From Rhynchosporium graminicola (Eukaryota > Ascomycota > Leotiomycetes > Helotiales > Ploettnerulaceae): a DNA stretch of 64,000 bases. The stretch spans positions 746,512-810,511 of the forward strand of contig FJUW01000006.1 in the NCBI GenBank assembly GCA_900074885.1, written 5' to 3'. A program made the position numbers and the translations under genes. This document shows positions 13,350 through 24,963 of this stretch, in pieces; the first letter of the stretch is position 1; the number at the start of each line of letters is the position of its first letter. The notes below the pieces were generated by a model. It did no database searches. It saw nothing but the letters and a program-made list of their open reading frames with translations, and was not told the DNA's origin.

Positions 13350-15392
13350 TCACCGCAGATCCCCAACCCAACCCATCTCATCCCTATGATCATCACTCAA
13401 CCTCGCATACTCCAACAGCAATCTCGCCGTATAGACACTCATATCCTCCTTCCTCAGCACTTTGTTCGCCCACGCCTGTCCCTCAGTGGCGATCTTCTCC
13501 GCCTGCTCATCATGACCCATCAGCTTTATTGTCTCGCCCTCATACCCAAGGAAATACTCCATGATTCCGTAGAAATCCATATATCTGTTATCCATCGGCA
13601 CGAAATGTTTCCAAGGCACGAGGCGAGAGTCGTGCCATTCACGAAATATTGTAGATTTGATAGGGAGCGAGGTGGATAACAAGAATCCGCGGTAACGGCC
13701 GGAGAAAGAGTTGCCGTCAATGTCAGGGAGGTATTTGCGGTTGAATTGCTTCGACATCGGTTCCCCCTTTTTGACCGAGTACCAGGGCTCGGTGTAATTG
13801 CATGATAAGTTCGCTTGCGGCTTGACGCACATCAGATCGATGAAACCGGTATCTGCCCAAGAGTCGACCCATTTCCCAAGACGGGATTCTTGCGACGCGG
13901 CGAGATTGTAGCTAGAGACTGGCAAGGCCCAATTCTGGGGCGCTTGCCTCCAATCCTCGGCTAGGGAGACTTGCGTTCCGTTTGTCATTGCCACGAATCT
14001 GTGACGCTGGAATCCTCTCCAATTGTCGGCTTTGTTGAGTCCTCCTGTTGCGACTCCTCTCCAAACCACCTTGTCCATCTTCTTGTTCCATGGTGCGCCG
14101 TGGTCGTCACCGCCCGAGAACCGCTCTTCGCCATTCCAGTACATGGCTGCGGGAAGCAAGATTTCATTATTGGTGGGGAGTTTGGATCCGCCGAAGAGTG
14201 GAAAGAGGGTTTTTGTGGACGAGATGGAGAGGGGTCTGATCATCATTCCGTGCAGGCCTTGGAGATCGGGTTGATGGCAGAAATCGGTGGAGAGAGTGTA
14301 GTTCGAAATGTAACCTCTGTAGGTGTGAGGAGTGGTATACTTGAGGCTGATTTGTGGAGTGGTTGAGTAGTCGGTTTGTTGTTCTGCCTTGCGCGCAAGA
14401 CTGTCTGGATGGCAGCCGGCTGCGGCGACTTTCCAAAATGGAGCTGTAAATGTCAGCGAGCAATCCAACTCCGAAAATCACAACTTACGTTCACTAATCC
14501 AAGCCTTATCCCGTACTTTCACATCTGGATCCGGATTCTTTGGCAAAGACCCAAATTCCTGAATGACCTTATCCGCGGCCGGCAAAGTCTTTTTTGTCCT
14601 TTCAATTTCCATCAATCTATCAACCTCCTCCCAAGGCACCACGATCCTAGGTTCGTCCATCGCATTCACGGCGATATCCATATCTGGCAGGATGTGCTGA
14701 ATGGACTCTGTCATATTCTGCCAGATCTTCGTCCAGAACCAATCGCTGCTCGCCTTGGTAGTGTGATTCCGAATACTGAGGGTCATCTCGAAACTATGAG
14801 CCTCTTTTCGCAACAGCGAGGGTGCCAGACCCCAGAAAGGAGCAAGATCATGGTAGATCTGATCGAAGAAGTCCTCCACTATCACTGCCTTATTATCCTC
14901 GGCGTATTTGTACCATTTGTCGAAACCTGGGGGTGGGTGTCGTCCTCGCTTCTTCCTGTACTCAGCCGCTGCGCTCTTGAGGTCCTTGCTCTCCTTCTTC
15001 AACAGCTCGTCGAAATCCTTATTCGCCTTCTTGATCAGGGTCTCGATCGGATGCGCATCTTTGGCCTTCACGACTGGTTCAGCGGGTGAGGGTTTGGCAG
15101 GGTCGCTGGGCCTCAGGGGCTTCTCGGGCTTGGGCAGCTGGGCGTCTGCTGTCTTCTCGGGTCCAGGAGGTATCACACCTGGCGCCTTTGGGTTGTCCTG
15201 TCCTGGAATACTCGGCAGATGGCCGGGAGTGACCTCGATGGGTTCGTAGGAAGAGTTGAAGGTCGGGGAGGATCGTCGCAGGTAGAAGAGGAGGCCGATG
15301 ATGGCCACAGACAGCAGCAGGTATCGGAAACGACCTCCGGCTCGTCTCGTGGGAGCCGAGAAGGTCATGGCAATGGGCGAGGATATCTTCAT
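13350..15392 (-). CDS. GT90 (CAP10-like) glycosyltransferase, type II membrane protein
   Basis: Two exons on the minus strand, 15392-14489 and 14443-13350, with a 45-nt intron (GTAAGT...TTTACAG), give 665 aa. The N-terminus is short and cytosolic, then a single membrane anchor at about residues 22-39 (FRYLLLSVAIIGLLFYLRR) is followed by a Pro/Lys-rich stem to about 120. The C-terminal half carries the Glyco_transf_90 signature: VVWRGVATGG near residue 429, then DIDGNSFSGRYRGFLLS and STIFREW, with late helices ANKVLRKEDMSVYTARLLLEYARL. The family includes the Cryptococcus CAP10/CXT1-type xylosyltransferases of the secretory pathway, so a Golgi role in wall or capsule-like glycan or glycoprotein decoration is inferred. 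The ATG at 15392 is chosen because it precedes the membrane anchor; a second ATG eight codons in is also possible. Acceptor and substrate are unknown. Confidence 0.9.
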
Positions 15393-16040
15393 AGGAAGGC
15401 TGGGATTGGGGATGGGGATGGGGATGTGTGGCGTGGTTTAGAGGGGGAAGAAGAAAAGAAAGTGATTGCGAAGGATGATGTGATGCTGTATTGGCCGTTG
15501 AACGGGCTGGACAGATCTTGCTTGGTGTTGGTTGTGGCGCGTTGCCCAAAGGAGTGTGATACGGGTACAAACAAGGCCCAGGAACAGAGGTTGAAGTTGA
15601 AGAATCTTCCAACGCACGCAAATTAATAATCGCGGGACTTGCACATGTCGCGGGTGAGATGAAGGAAGTTATCGCGAGCACGGAATGAGTTCGTGAGGTC
15701 GTGATGTAGTCAAACGAAGGTCGTGTAGAAAGAAGGGCGATGGAGGTTGAAGGGGGGGACACGAACAGGATGTGGTGTTGGTGGTGGCGTGGTGTGATTA
15801 GGGGAGAAAGGGTCCGAAAGGTGCCGCCTATAGGAGGATATGGGTGCTGAACTGCACACTGTACAGACACTGCATAGCACCTACTGCACGGCGACCTGCC
15901 CCCTGTAAAGGCGCTGCTGCGTAAGAATACCTTACCTAGGTAACTAACTGACTGGTATGCATGAGTACACCGTTGCGGTTATACCGACCGCACTAGCCTC
16001 ATTGGGAACTAACTAGTTGCGGCTCTCTGCCTGCGCCAAT

Positions 16041-16066
16041 CTCGACTCGACTCGACTCGACTCGAC
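16041..16066. repeat. CTCGA pentanucleotide microsatellite
   Basis: Five tandem copies of CTCGA. Confidence 0.9.
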
Positions 16067-16360
16067 AAATAGGGGCGGGCATCTGGATGTGGATATGGAC
16101 GTCCTCCATAGTAGTAAGTAGTAAGTATAGTTAGTATTGGTAGGCAGGCACCTATACTGAACGACTGATCGCTGCATCGAGTCACTGGATGAACTCAAAT
16201 ACAATATACAATCACGGTCACGGTCACGCTCTTGATGGCGGATTTAAAGGCAGGCAGGGGAGAGAAACATGCAATTGTTCGATTCTCATCCGGTCTTCGT
16301 ATCCCTCCCTATCTTCCTTGAGTACGGGATCAATGTTAGCCCCTGCGATAACATAATGTA

Positions 16361-16417
16361 ATAGAATAGAATAGAATATAACAGAATATAATATAACAGA
16401 ATATAATATAATATAAC
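16361..16417. repeat. AT-rich ATAGA/ATATA microsatellite
   Basis: ATAGA units grade into degenerate AATATA/ACAGA units. Confidence 0.85.
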
Positions 16418-16584
16418 CACATTCTATATTAATTACTGTACAGTACCTAGGGTAGTAGGTAGGTATATATGCTCGGACGATCTCATCTCCTTTCCTTGGG
16501 CAGAATATATACACCTCCTTTCAGCTTATCAGGTTCGGATTCAGATTCTATATCACATCTCGCCGCATCTACTCATTTTCTCTC

Positions 16585-16697
16585 ATCTGATCTCATATGC
16601 CTTTATCAATCTCATCTCAAATGCTTTTATCTATCTCATCTCAAATGCTTTTATCTATCTCATCTCAAATGCTTTTATCTATCTCATCTCATCTCCA
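16585..16697. repeat. 24-bp tandem repeat (minisatellite)
   Basis: Three nearly perfect 24-bp units, each containing CTCATCTCAAATGC then TTTTATCTAT, plus one imperfect unit on the left and a partial one on the right. The unit is a multiple of 3, so two plus frames stay open across it. I regard this as a non-coding minisatellite. Confidence 0.85.
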
Positions 16698-18772
16698 ATT
16701 CTTCAACCCCTTTCCAATCAATCCCCCTTTCATCCCGATCCAATGCCGTGCCGTGCATACCGACGCACCCACCCATCCGTCCCAAGGTTTCACAGCATAA
16801 CTCGAAACCGGACACTAACGACACATGGGGTGATAGATAACCTCTCGGCGATTTACTCTTCGTGGCCTACCTAATTGGCTCGCATGAATGCATGAGAATG
16901 ATATTCTGTTGCACTTGGCACTTTCTTGACTGCGGAAGATTTTCCACTCAATCGGAAGGCCCATGAAGAGCAGACTTGCAGATTCAAATTTGAGCTTGAG
17001 GCTAGGGGATATCTATCTGCTTCTGAAGCAGCAGGACTTTGAATGGTAGGACAAACGCCTCGACATGGCAGCTTTGGGGCTTGTAGTAATAGAAAGTCAT
17101 AGCGATGGATTTGTCATCCGTGAAGTACACGGAAACCCTGACTATGTAGGGGCTCAAACTAAATAAATACCTGTATAATAAACGCTCTGGGGTTCCTCTT
17201 CTCGATCTCGAATCATTCACGCGCGACCAAATCCCCAACCGGACAAATTAGTTACCATTGTCTCTTCGCTTCAGCATCTCCCGTAGCTTGAATACCTCAC
17301 TCAAGGTTTCAGGAAACGTCTTGTTGGATAACTAGCTACAAGATAGCGAGACATGTTTTGAGCGACTACGGTATTGGAGAAAAGGATGAAAAGCTTGTCT
17401 ATTTTAACTAGGATGCCGCTTGTTTCACCTCGATTCGGATTGGAAGATTGTGAGAGGGTTCGTTCGGACGAGGACGAGCTAGGAGGGGACTAGACTGGAC
17501 TGGACTAGGAAGGATATCGTCGCTGACTCTCAAACGTTTTCGTCTCTATTTGTCTCTTCTCTTCAGTATTGCTTGGTGGAAAGGTACTGTGAGTCTCCAA
17601 GTCTTTAACCTAGGATCTCTTAAAGGGGGAGTTGTAGAACGACAAGACCTGGTTATATGGTCTCAGCACTTCTCTCCCGCGATATGCAAACCGGAAGGAA
17701 GCCATATCAGTAGTTGTATTTGTATGCAAGGAGACAATAGAGCGGGATGTAATGACAATAATAACTATTAAAGTATTCCCTTTCAAAGCTCTCTCTCAAC
17801 TTTCACTCATCACTCTTGCTATCGCAAAGAGGCAAGCGAAGATCCTCATGTTTGTTTCGTGCGGCATACCATATCGATTGCAAACCCGATAACGGCAGGT
17901 TGAGATAAAGCATAATCGAACCCCTCCCTTGTCATTGTCACAGATGGGACTTTGGTTTCGGTTCATATCTACATTCTTCTGAATATCTACATGATCGAGG
18001 TGCGCTCTGTCTGATAATATTAATATCATAGCTTTTCTACTCAGAGCCAATACCAGTCAAAGGCAATTACAACATTAGTCTTTGACGCGAGCAACATCAA
18101 CCAACCAACTTATGATCGTCAAGCACCACTCCTTTGAGGTGTCGCGGATGAAACACTCGCTCCTGTACTTACTCACATCTCGGTAATTTATGCTCGCACA
18201 ACACGTGGAAGCGTCCTCGACGCTTTCTTCCTCCTATAGAATCTCATTCATCCTAGAGAATTTGCAATCGTGGACTTGAGTTGAAGCGATAACGTATGCA
18301 AAGATACACATCCGCTTTAAATCGAGCGCGAGAAAGGTAGAAGCGGAAATAGCACTCGCTTGCTCAAGAGGGATGGATACCAGAATAACTATAGATAATC
18401 CGAAGACTCGGTAACACATAATAAGAGACTCGAACATATCACTGATATTGTGTGTTGTTATATACAATCACGACGCGCATCGCCCAAGACGTTTCTTTAC
18501 CCCTCCGAAAACCCTCCGTCCCTCTGTGCACTGACTATTGTACATTATATTGTACCCCGCATCTGCTCGGCCGAGCTTCAAGCTTCATTCTTCACACCAC
18601 CCTCATCTCGATCAAATCAACGCAATTACACTCACCAACATCTCAACCACATTTCATAATCGCCTATTCCAATCTACCGATCCCTCAATCTCAAAAGACT
18701 TCAACACTCTCTTCCCAGACCAGCGAACCCAAGAAAACACTTCCAGATCTCGGAGCATCACGGCAGGCGTCC

Positions 18773-20272
18773 ATGTCCAAAACCACGATGAAAGCCGTCG
18801 TCTTCAAAGGCGCGTTGAAGATCGAGATTGAAGACCGGCCGATCCCGAGGATTATCCATCCAACGGATATTCTGATCAAAGTCAGGTATTCGGCTTTGTG
18901 TGGGAGGTGAGTGAGTCTCTTTTGACTTCCTTTGGCTTGGTGGAATTCTGAATTGTTGGGTGTGATGGGCGAGAGTGAGTGGATGGTGAATGGATGGATG
19001 GATGGAGGCTGACTGGAGAGAAGTGAGCTTCATGTTTTCCGTGGGCATCAACCTAGTGAGACGGGGTTTATTATGGTGAGTACCAGATGGCGTTTTCATG
19101 ATTCTCATCTCACCTCCTATCATCTCATCTCTCATCTCCCTATCAAAATCCTAAAACCCAAATCCCATAGGGCCACGAAACGACCGGCTCAGTCATCGAA
19201 ATCGGCTCCTCGATCAAAAACCACGCCGTCGGCGACACGGTCGTAATGCCATTCACCGTCTCCTGCGGCGCGTGTTTCTACTGCCAACGTGGCTTCTCCT
19301 CGCGCTGCTCGCAATCCCTTTTATTCGGCTGCCCATCACTCGACGGCGGCCAAGCAGAATACATGCGCGTCCCCCTCGCCGACGCCACGGCCGTCACCGC
19401 TCCCCCGGGCATCGATGAGAAGAAATTAGTCCTCATGGCGGATATCTTCCCCACGGGCTATTTCGGCGCTGCGAATGCGTTCAAGGGCATGGATGAGAGT
19501 ACGATTGCTCAGAGTGTGGTGGTGCTGATTGGATGCGGACCCGTGGGTCTTTGTGCGTTGATTAATGCTCTGGAGTATAAACCCAGAGTGATTATTGCTG
19601 TTGATCGTGTGGAGAGCAGGTTGAAATTAGCGAGGGGACTTGGGGCGGAGGCTTTTAACGATGTGGAGGATCGTGCTGGTTTGTGTGCCTCTTCTCTTAT
19701 GTCTCAACACACAAGAGACTGAAGCTTCTCATCTGAGAGTCGAGTCTGCTGACAACCCCCGCTAACGTAAACAGGCCTCGAAGCAAGAGTCAAAGAATTG
19801 ACAGATGGCCGAGGAGCAGACACGGTAATCGAAGGAGTAGGCCACGCCGATGCTCTTAAGACCGCATTCGATCTCCTCCGTCCATGGGGCACCATCTCCA
19901 GTTTCGGCGTCCACAACGCGGAGATCCCATGGAACGGGAATCAAGCCTACGGCAAGAACTTGAGGATCCAAATGGGGCGATGTCCTGTCCGCAGTAAGTT
20001 TTTGTTCTAGGCTTCAAGGTTGTCATTTGAGAAAGGCGAGCTGAGACGTGAACAGGTATTTTCCCCGAAGCGTTGGAGATGTTGAAGAAGAATCAGCATA
20101 AACTTGAGTATGCTTCCCTTCCTCTTTGGGCACGTATGTTGGATTGGATGTCTGCTGACGGAGTAGCTTCATGACGGATAAATTCATGCCGTTGAGTCAG
20201 GCTGTTGAGGGATACGATATCTTTAACAAGATGCAGGTCCAGAAAGTGGTTTTCGTTCCAGAGCACCAATGA
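18773..20272 (+). CDS. Zinc-dependent medium-chain alcohol dehydrogenase
   Basis: Six exons: 18773-18906, 19024-19075, 19171-19678, 19775-19993, 20056-20107, 20167-20272; 356 aa. All five introns have GT...AG ends and keep phase; the 52-nt exon 2 supplies the substrate-side segment and joins CGS to ELHVFRGH. Catalytic-zinc residues are C43 (in ALCGSELH) and the H64-E65 pair of GHETTG. Structural-zinc cysteines are C94, C97, C100 and C108 (CGAC..C then seven residues then C). The Rossmann motif is IGCGPVGL, followed by a typical acidic cofactor site (VDRVESRLKLA). It is an NAD(P)-dependent cytosolic oxidoreductase of the zinc-MDR family, closest in style to the glutathione-dependent formaldehyde dehydrogenase-like clade. 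The substrate cannot be told. Start: ATG 18773 (MSKTTMKAVVF); ATG 18788 would remove five residues. The long upstream open frame is 5' leader. Confidence 0.92.
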
Positions 20273-21732
20273 GTCGCTCGGCGTGTAGTGCTTCCCTAAG
20301 CTTGGTCTTACTGGATTGGATGTATTGGTACCGGACGGTGGATCTGGAGTCGAGGGGAAACCGAGGAGCAAGAAAGCCATGTTGGTCATGTTGGGACGGA
20401 CTTTCCCTTATTTTCCATATCGAAAATTATGTAGAGAAAAAAAATACAAACTCAGACGATGTGCCACCTACTCAGCGATTCCATAGTCATTATCTCCAGC
20501 GAAAGCTTCCAAGATGTCTCAAGTCGTGAAACCAGACCCTAGCTTTCCCTTTCCCGAAACATCTACTACACCTACTTCTCCCACGCGTGACGCGCTATCC
20601 AATCCCACTTCACGAATCATACAGGCCAAACCATCGGTGATACCATGTAGGAACGGATTGTATCTGGCTGTATCTTAGAGCGGAAACATCAAGGTCTATA
20701 TATTTCCGTGGAAGCGCATCGGATTCCAGGTACCTGGATGTCCAGGACGGTCACGTGAGGACAATACTCATTCATCTAGGTAGGGTTTTGGTTTCTGGGT
20801 TCTGGTTTCTAGTAAGTCTGGCTGGCTGGCTGGCTGCGGATCTGCATCAACTCAAGACATGCATGCATGCATGCAATGCATTTCAATACATCTAGTAAGA
20901 AAATTCCTGTACTTCTTGACGCAGTACACACATAGATAGTATGTAACACCTAATTTGTTTTCCTCCTGCCTTCAAGGTCGGCAGTCCAGTCCAGTCCAGT
21001 CATAGAAATGAGCAGCTCATCGTCAAATTGGGGGTTTTTCGAGATCTAAGACAAGACCGTTTTTCGTGAGAGGAAATCTTCAACCAGAGTTTCCAGAGAG
21101 CTTGGAACCGTATTGATCTCCCGAGTCGTCCAAGATCCTGGGACAGTGGGGGTTCTTTAGACCTTTCGAAATCTGAATCTGCGTTAGATGGACCCCCCCG
21201 GAGGCGAACGTGAATATTTCTAGGATTACAAATTGATTTTCTATGCCTGTAGTGCGGAAATCATCTATGCTGCTTTTATTTGAGGTGATATACGACATGC
21301 GATGTGATGTGATAAGATAAGAGGCCAGTGTACAGGGAAGGCTTTTTAAGATAAGTATTGGATATGATTTCAACTTCCAAGTACTCGACGTGTTGCCATA
21401 TTTTGAAGCTCAATCTCCTGCTACTTCTATCTTCAAATGTGAAATCGCACGTGTGTTGTCACTTATCAATTCCAGCGTCTTTGTCTGAAGAGGAAGCTGA
21501 AGATGCGGCTTGGGTGGAAAGTCAATTGTGCCCAGGATGCTTGAATGGTACGGAGATGCCCGATCCTGCATTCAACTTACTGTATTACAACTTACAAGCA
21601 GCTAAGCTCGGAGTTTTCCCGCATCCTTCTCTCACACATTCGGCTCTCGTCTGCATCCCGCGAATTCAGACGAGTATGACAGGACCCTTTTGAGACATCT
21701 AACTATCAGTATTCAAATGTCCAAAAGCAAAG

Positions 21733-21738
21733 CACGTG
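21733..21738. promoter_or_regulatory. CACGTG E-box, possible phosphate-response site
   Basis: Context AGCACGTGGGG matches the strong form (CACGTGGG) of the site bound by Pho4/NUC-1-type bHLH regulators. It lies about 860 bp before the alkaline phosphatase ATG. A 6-bp palindrome is common by chance, so this is suggestive only. Confidence 0.3.
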
Positions 21739-22225
21739 GGGTTATCCTCTACGATATCAATTATTCGGACCCCCGCGGCTGGAGCGAGCCATTGACTTCC
21801 TTCTGTTGGCCTCCTCGGAACGCCGTGCGGCTAGCCATAAAGCAAAGCCATGCCATGCCATGCCATGCCATGCTTGATTCCAGCCACCAACATGGCAACC
21901 TGCTTCCCATCGAATGGCCAGTAAGTAAAATGCCACGGTCCTAACCACCATCACCAGAATGAATTCCCCTTTGATCCTTTCCGAGCTTTCTACCTGTAGA
22001 AAACAAAGTAATAGCCGAGTATCCTGTTACACCCGAACCACCCACTCTTGGCCGGATAACAACACCAGGGATTCAAGCTCTCGGCTGCATAGTAGATGCA
22101 GATGCAGTAGTGCCCTCTGCCCGAAAGCCAGGAAGGCTGGGGATGGCTGCAATGGGCATGTACTCCGCGAAAAAGTGCACTGTGGCTGCTGTGGCCAAGG
22201 CACTACCAAGTGCACTTGGACGATA

Positions 22226-22231
22226 CACGTG
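22226..22231. promoter_or_regulatory. CACGTG E-box, possible phosphate-response site
   Basis: Second CACGTG box about 370 bp before the alkaline phosphatase ATG (context ATACACGTGTGG). Together with the distal box it would fit phosphate-starvation control by a NUC-1/Pho4-like factor, as known for fungal repressible phosphatases. Confidence 0.35.
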
Positions 22232-22468
22232 TGGTAGTTCTGGGCGTTGATTCATTCATTCATTCATTCTTCCATCCCTCCCCAGCCTGTCACCTAGTCG
22301 ATGTGCAGCCTGTACAGGGAACCATCATGATTGAATTCGGACTTTTGGTCAAGAGAATATAGGAAAACCCTTGTGCTTCTATTACAATAACATAACTGTA
22401 CCTGACGATCGGAACCACCGATAGAGTATGATGCCTGACTGACCGATCAGAGGCAGCCCAGCGTCCTT

Positions 22469-22477
22469 TATATAAAA
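22469..22477 (+). promoter_or_regulatory. TATA box of the alkaline phosphatase gene
   Basis: TATATAAAA about 125 bp before the ATG at 22601, followed by a C/T- and CAGCT-rich leader, as in strongly expressed fungal promoters. Confidence 0.5.
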
Positions 22478-22600
22478 GCTAGGGAGGGACCTTGATGTCT
22501 GCAGGAAAGCTCCAACCCAGCTCCAGCTTCAGCTCCCTACTACAGCTACGGTCACAGCTCTCAAGGTCCTCAATTGGAGTGTCAATTCAAATTCGCAACC

Positions 22601-24963
22601 ATGGTTCCGGTATCTAGAATCGCATTGATCATCTCGTCGATCGCTTCCTTCACTGCTGCACAAACCTTCCAGCGTCTTGGAGCATGTCCCAGTTAGTCAG
22701 TCCCCGGGGCCCTCCTCGGCTGTAGCTCTCCCCAGACTTTCCACATCGCTAACCCCCCGCCATAGCGTTGGGATGCGTACTTCCTCCTGATCAGACGGAT
22801 TTCCTCGCTGGACAGTACTTTGACATCCGGCTAGAGGTTTGTACTACTCACTCAATTGACTTTTCAAATGTCCATTTCCTTACTCTCATCTCAATAGGTC
22901 CACGCACCAGTTAACGGTTCCGAGGCAAACGGTGGTATCCCGGATCCAAACTTCAGCTTCACAATCGCCAAGAAGGGTGGAGCTGCTCAAGCCGCAACAA
23001 CTTTCTTCAAGCAACCCGAGCCAGCTCTGGAGAGATGGAATTTTACCTGGTTCGAGGATCTGTTCGCACAAGATGCTAAGACTCCTTCCGTTGTCCGTGT
23101 TACGTCGAAGGCTTACAGACGGGTTGCGTTGTACGAGCCGGGAGAGTATGTGGCCACCCTCAGCTACTACAATGGCACGAAGACGGTTGCCAATTGGCTT
23201 GTGCGACCCCTTCAGGAGCAGAAAAAGGCCAAGAACGTTATTCTGTTCATTGGTAAGTCATATCTGGAGACACGACGAACAAGAAGTCACGATGTTTGGA
23301 ATCTAACATGTCTTAGGTGATGGTATGACTACCAACATGATCACAGCCGCACGCTTGATCGGACACAAGAGCGTCAACGGAAGATACCAGAGCACTATGC
23401 AGATGGATAAGTTCCCAGTTCTGGGGCATCAGATGGTAAGCCTATCATTCTTTTGAATGAAGTAAAACATCCAGCTGACTCAACCAGACTCACTCCCTCG
23501 ACTCCTACATCACGGATTCTGCCAACTCCGCTTCAGCTCTTTACTCTGGACATAAGTCAAGCGTCAATGCTATGGGAGTCTACGCCGATTCCAGTGCCGA
23601 TCCTTTTGATGATCCCAAGGTCGAGACTATTGTTGAGTTGCTCACTCGTGTCTGGGGAAGTGCTATTGGTGTTGTCAGCACAGCTTTTCTCGGAGATGCT
23701 ACCCCAATTGCTTTAACTGGACACACCCGCGCTCGTGCCCAATACGCTTCATTGATCGAGCAGTCGCTTCACGGTGTCCAAAACTACTCTTGGACCCCTT
23801 ACTCAGGAGCTGATGTTTTCTTCGGTGGCGGAGCTGAGCAATTCCTTCCCGGAACTGGATCATACCAAGGAAAAGACTACTACAAGGAATTTTCGGACGC
23901 CGGATACTCCATCTCCACCAACAATACTTCCCTCGCAACTCAGAACGGTGACAAGAAAGCGCTTGGCGTTTTCTGCACTTCCAATCTTCCAGTCTGGCTG
24001 GACAGAAATGTATTCAAGGCCAACTTGAACAAGACTACCAACGACCCATCTGGTAACAAGAAGCCAGCTCTCGATCTTCCCGGCCTCAAGGACATGACCC
24101 TCAAGGCTGTTGACATTCTTCACAAGCGTGGTGGAAACAAGGGATTTTTCCTCATGTCCGAGGCTGCTTCGATTGACAAACAGATGCATACTTTGGATTA
24201 CGATCGTGCATTGGGCGACCTTTTGGAGCTGGACGATACCGTCAAGGCCACCATCGCAAGAATCACCGAGCTTGGTGAACTCAACAACACCTTGATCATC
24301 GTCACTGCCGATCACGGTCACGGATTCGATGTTTTCGGATCTGCCGATACCACCTACCTCAGTTCCAAGAGCGATGACCGCGAGAAGCGCAACGCTATCG
24401 GTGTCTACCAGAACTCTGGACAATCTCAATACACCGTCACCAACGCCAGCATCTCCTACAACACCGGTGTCAACTTCCCCGTCAACTGGGACCCAAGATA
24501 CACTCTGGCTCAAGGTGTCGGAGCCCACCCAGACGTGAGGGAGAACTTCAAGGTTCACAAATCCGGACCTCGGACTCCAGCCACCAACATCACCGGAAAG
24601 CCATCCAACGACTACTACGTCAATCCCACCGACAACCCCGACGGCTACATCATCAACGGCACCATCCAAACATACGAAGCCCAAGGCGTCCACTCCCTCA
24701 CCGACGTCCCCGTCTTCGCCATGGGTCCCTGCTCCGAGAACTTCGCCGGCGTCTACAACAACATCGACATCTTCTTCAACATGGCTCAATGTCTCGGTCT
24801 CGCTCGCGGCAGCCCCGACGTGCCTACCTTGAACGCGAACGGTAGCTCGGGGCCTATCCCTGCAACTTCTGGCTCTGTGCCAGTGAACTCCGTCCAGAGA
24901 GGGCTGTGGGTTGGAATGGTTGCTTTCCAGTGTGCTATTAGCTGGTTCGTTTGGGGATTGTAG
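22601..24963 (+). CDS. Secreted or membrane-anchored alkaline phosphatase
   Basis: Five exons, 22601-22691, 22766-22836, 22898-23252, 23317-23435, 23488-24963; 703 aa. Residues 1-21 form a signal peptide ending TAA/QTF. The alkaline phosphatase superfamily core is complete: metal-binding NVILFIGDGM, nucleophile Ser223 in ITDSANSAS, HTLDYDRALGDLLELDD, TADHGHG, and the late GVHSLTDVPVFAMGP histidine motif. The last residue of the active-site signature, usually Thr, is Ser228. The extreme C-terminus (QRGLWVGMVAFQCAISWFVW) is hydrophobic and suits a GPI-attachment signal. It hydrolyses phosphomonoesters at the cell surface or outside, consistent with phosphate scavenging. A TATA box and two CACGTG boxes lie upstream. 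A 395-codon antisense frame through exon 5 is a composition artefact. Confidence 0.93.

Larger units (their letters stand above)
15393..18772. other. Long intergenic spacer between divergent genes
   Basis: Contains the promoter regions of the minus-strand GT90 gene and the plus-strand alcohol dehydrogenase gene, plus simple repeats. No coding frame with recognisable content was found. The minus-strand frame 15870-15079 is a shadow of GT90 exon 1 with a low-complexity extension. Confidence 0.6.
20273..22600. other. Intergenic, upstream region of alkaline phosphatase
   Basis: No gene supported. Small microsatellites occur at 20817-20835 (CTGG), 20861-20876 (CATG), 21847-21872 (CATGC) and 22250-22268 (ATTC). 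A plus frame at 21358-21693 has some protein-like composition (SEEEAEDAAWVESQLCPGCL) but no signal or domain that I know. Two CACGTG boxes and a TATA box are listed separately. Confidence 0.55.

Noticed and set aside
12947..13564. 205-codon plus-strand frame
   Set aside because: Built from microsatellites, Ser/Pro/His-rich, and overlaps the 3' end of the well-supported GT90 gene on the other strand.
15079..15870. 263-codon minus-strand frame overlapping GT90 exon 1
   Set aside because: Different frame from the GT90 CDS, low-complexity composition; a shadow of exon 1 plus leader.
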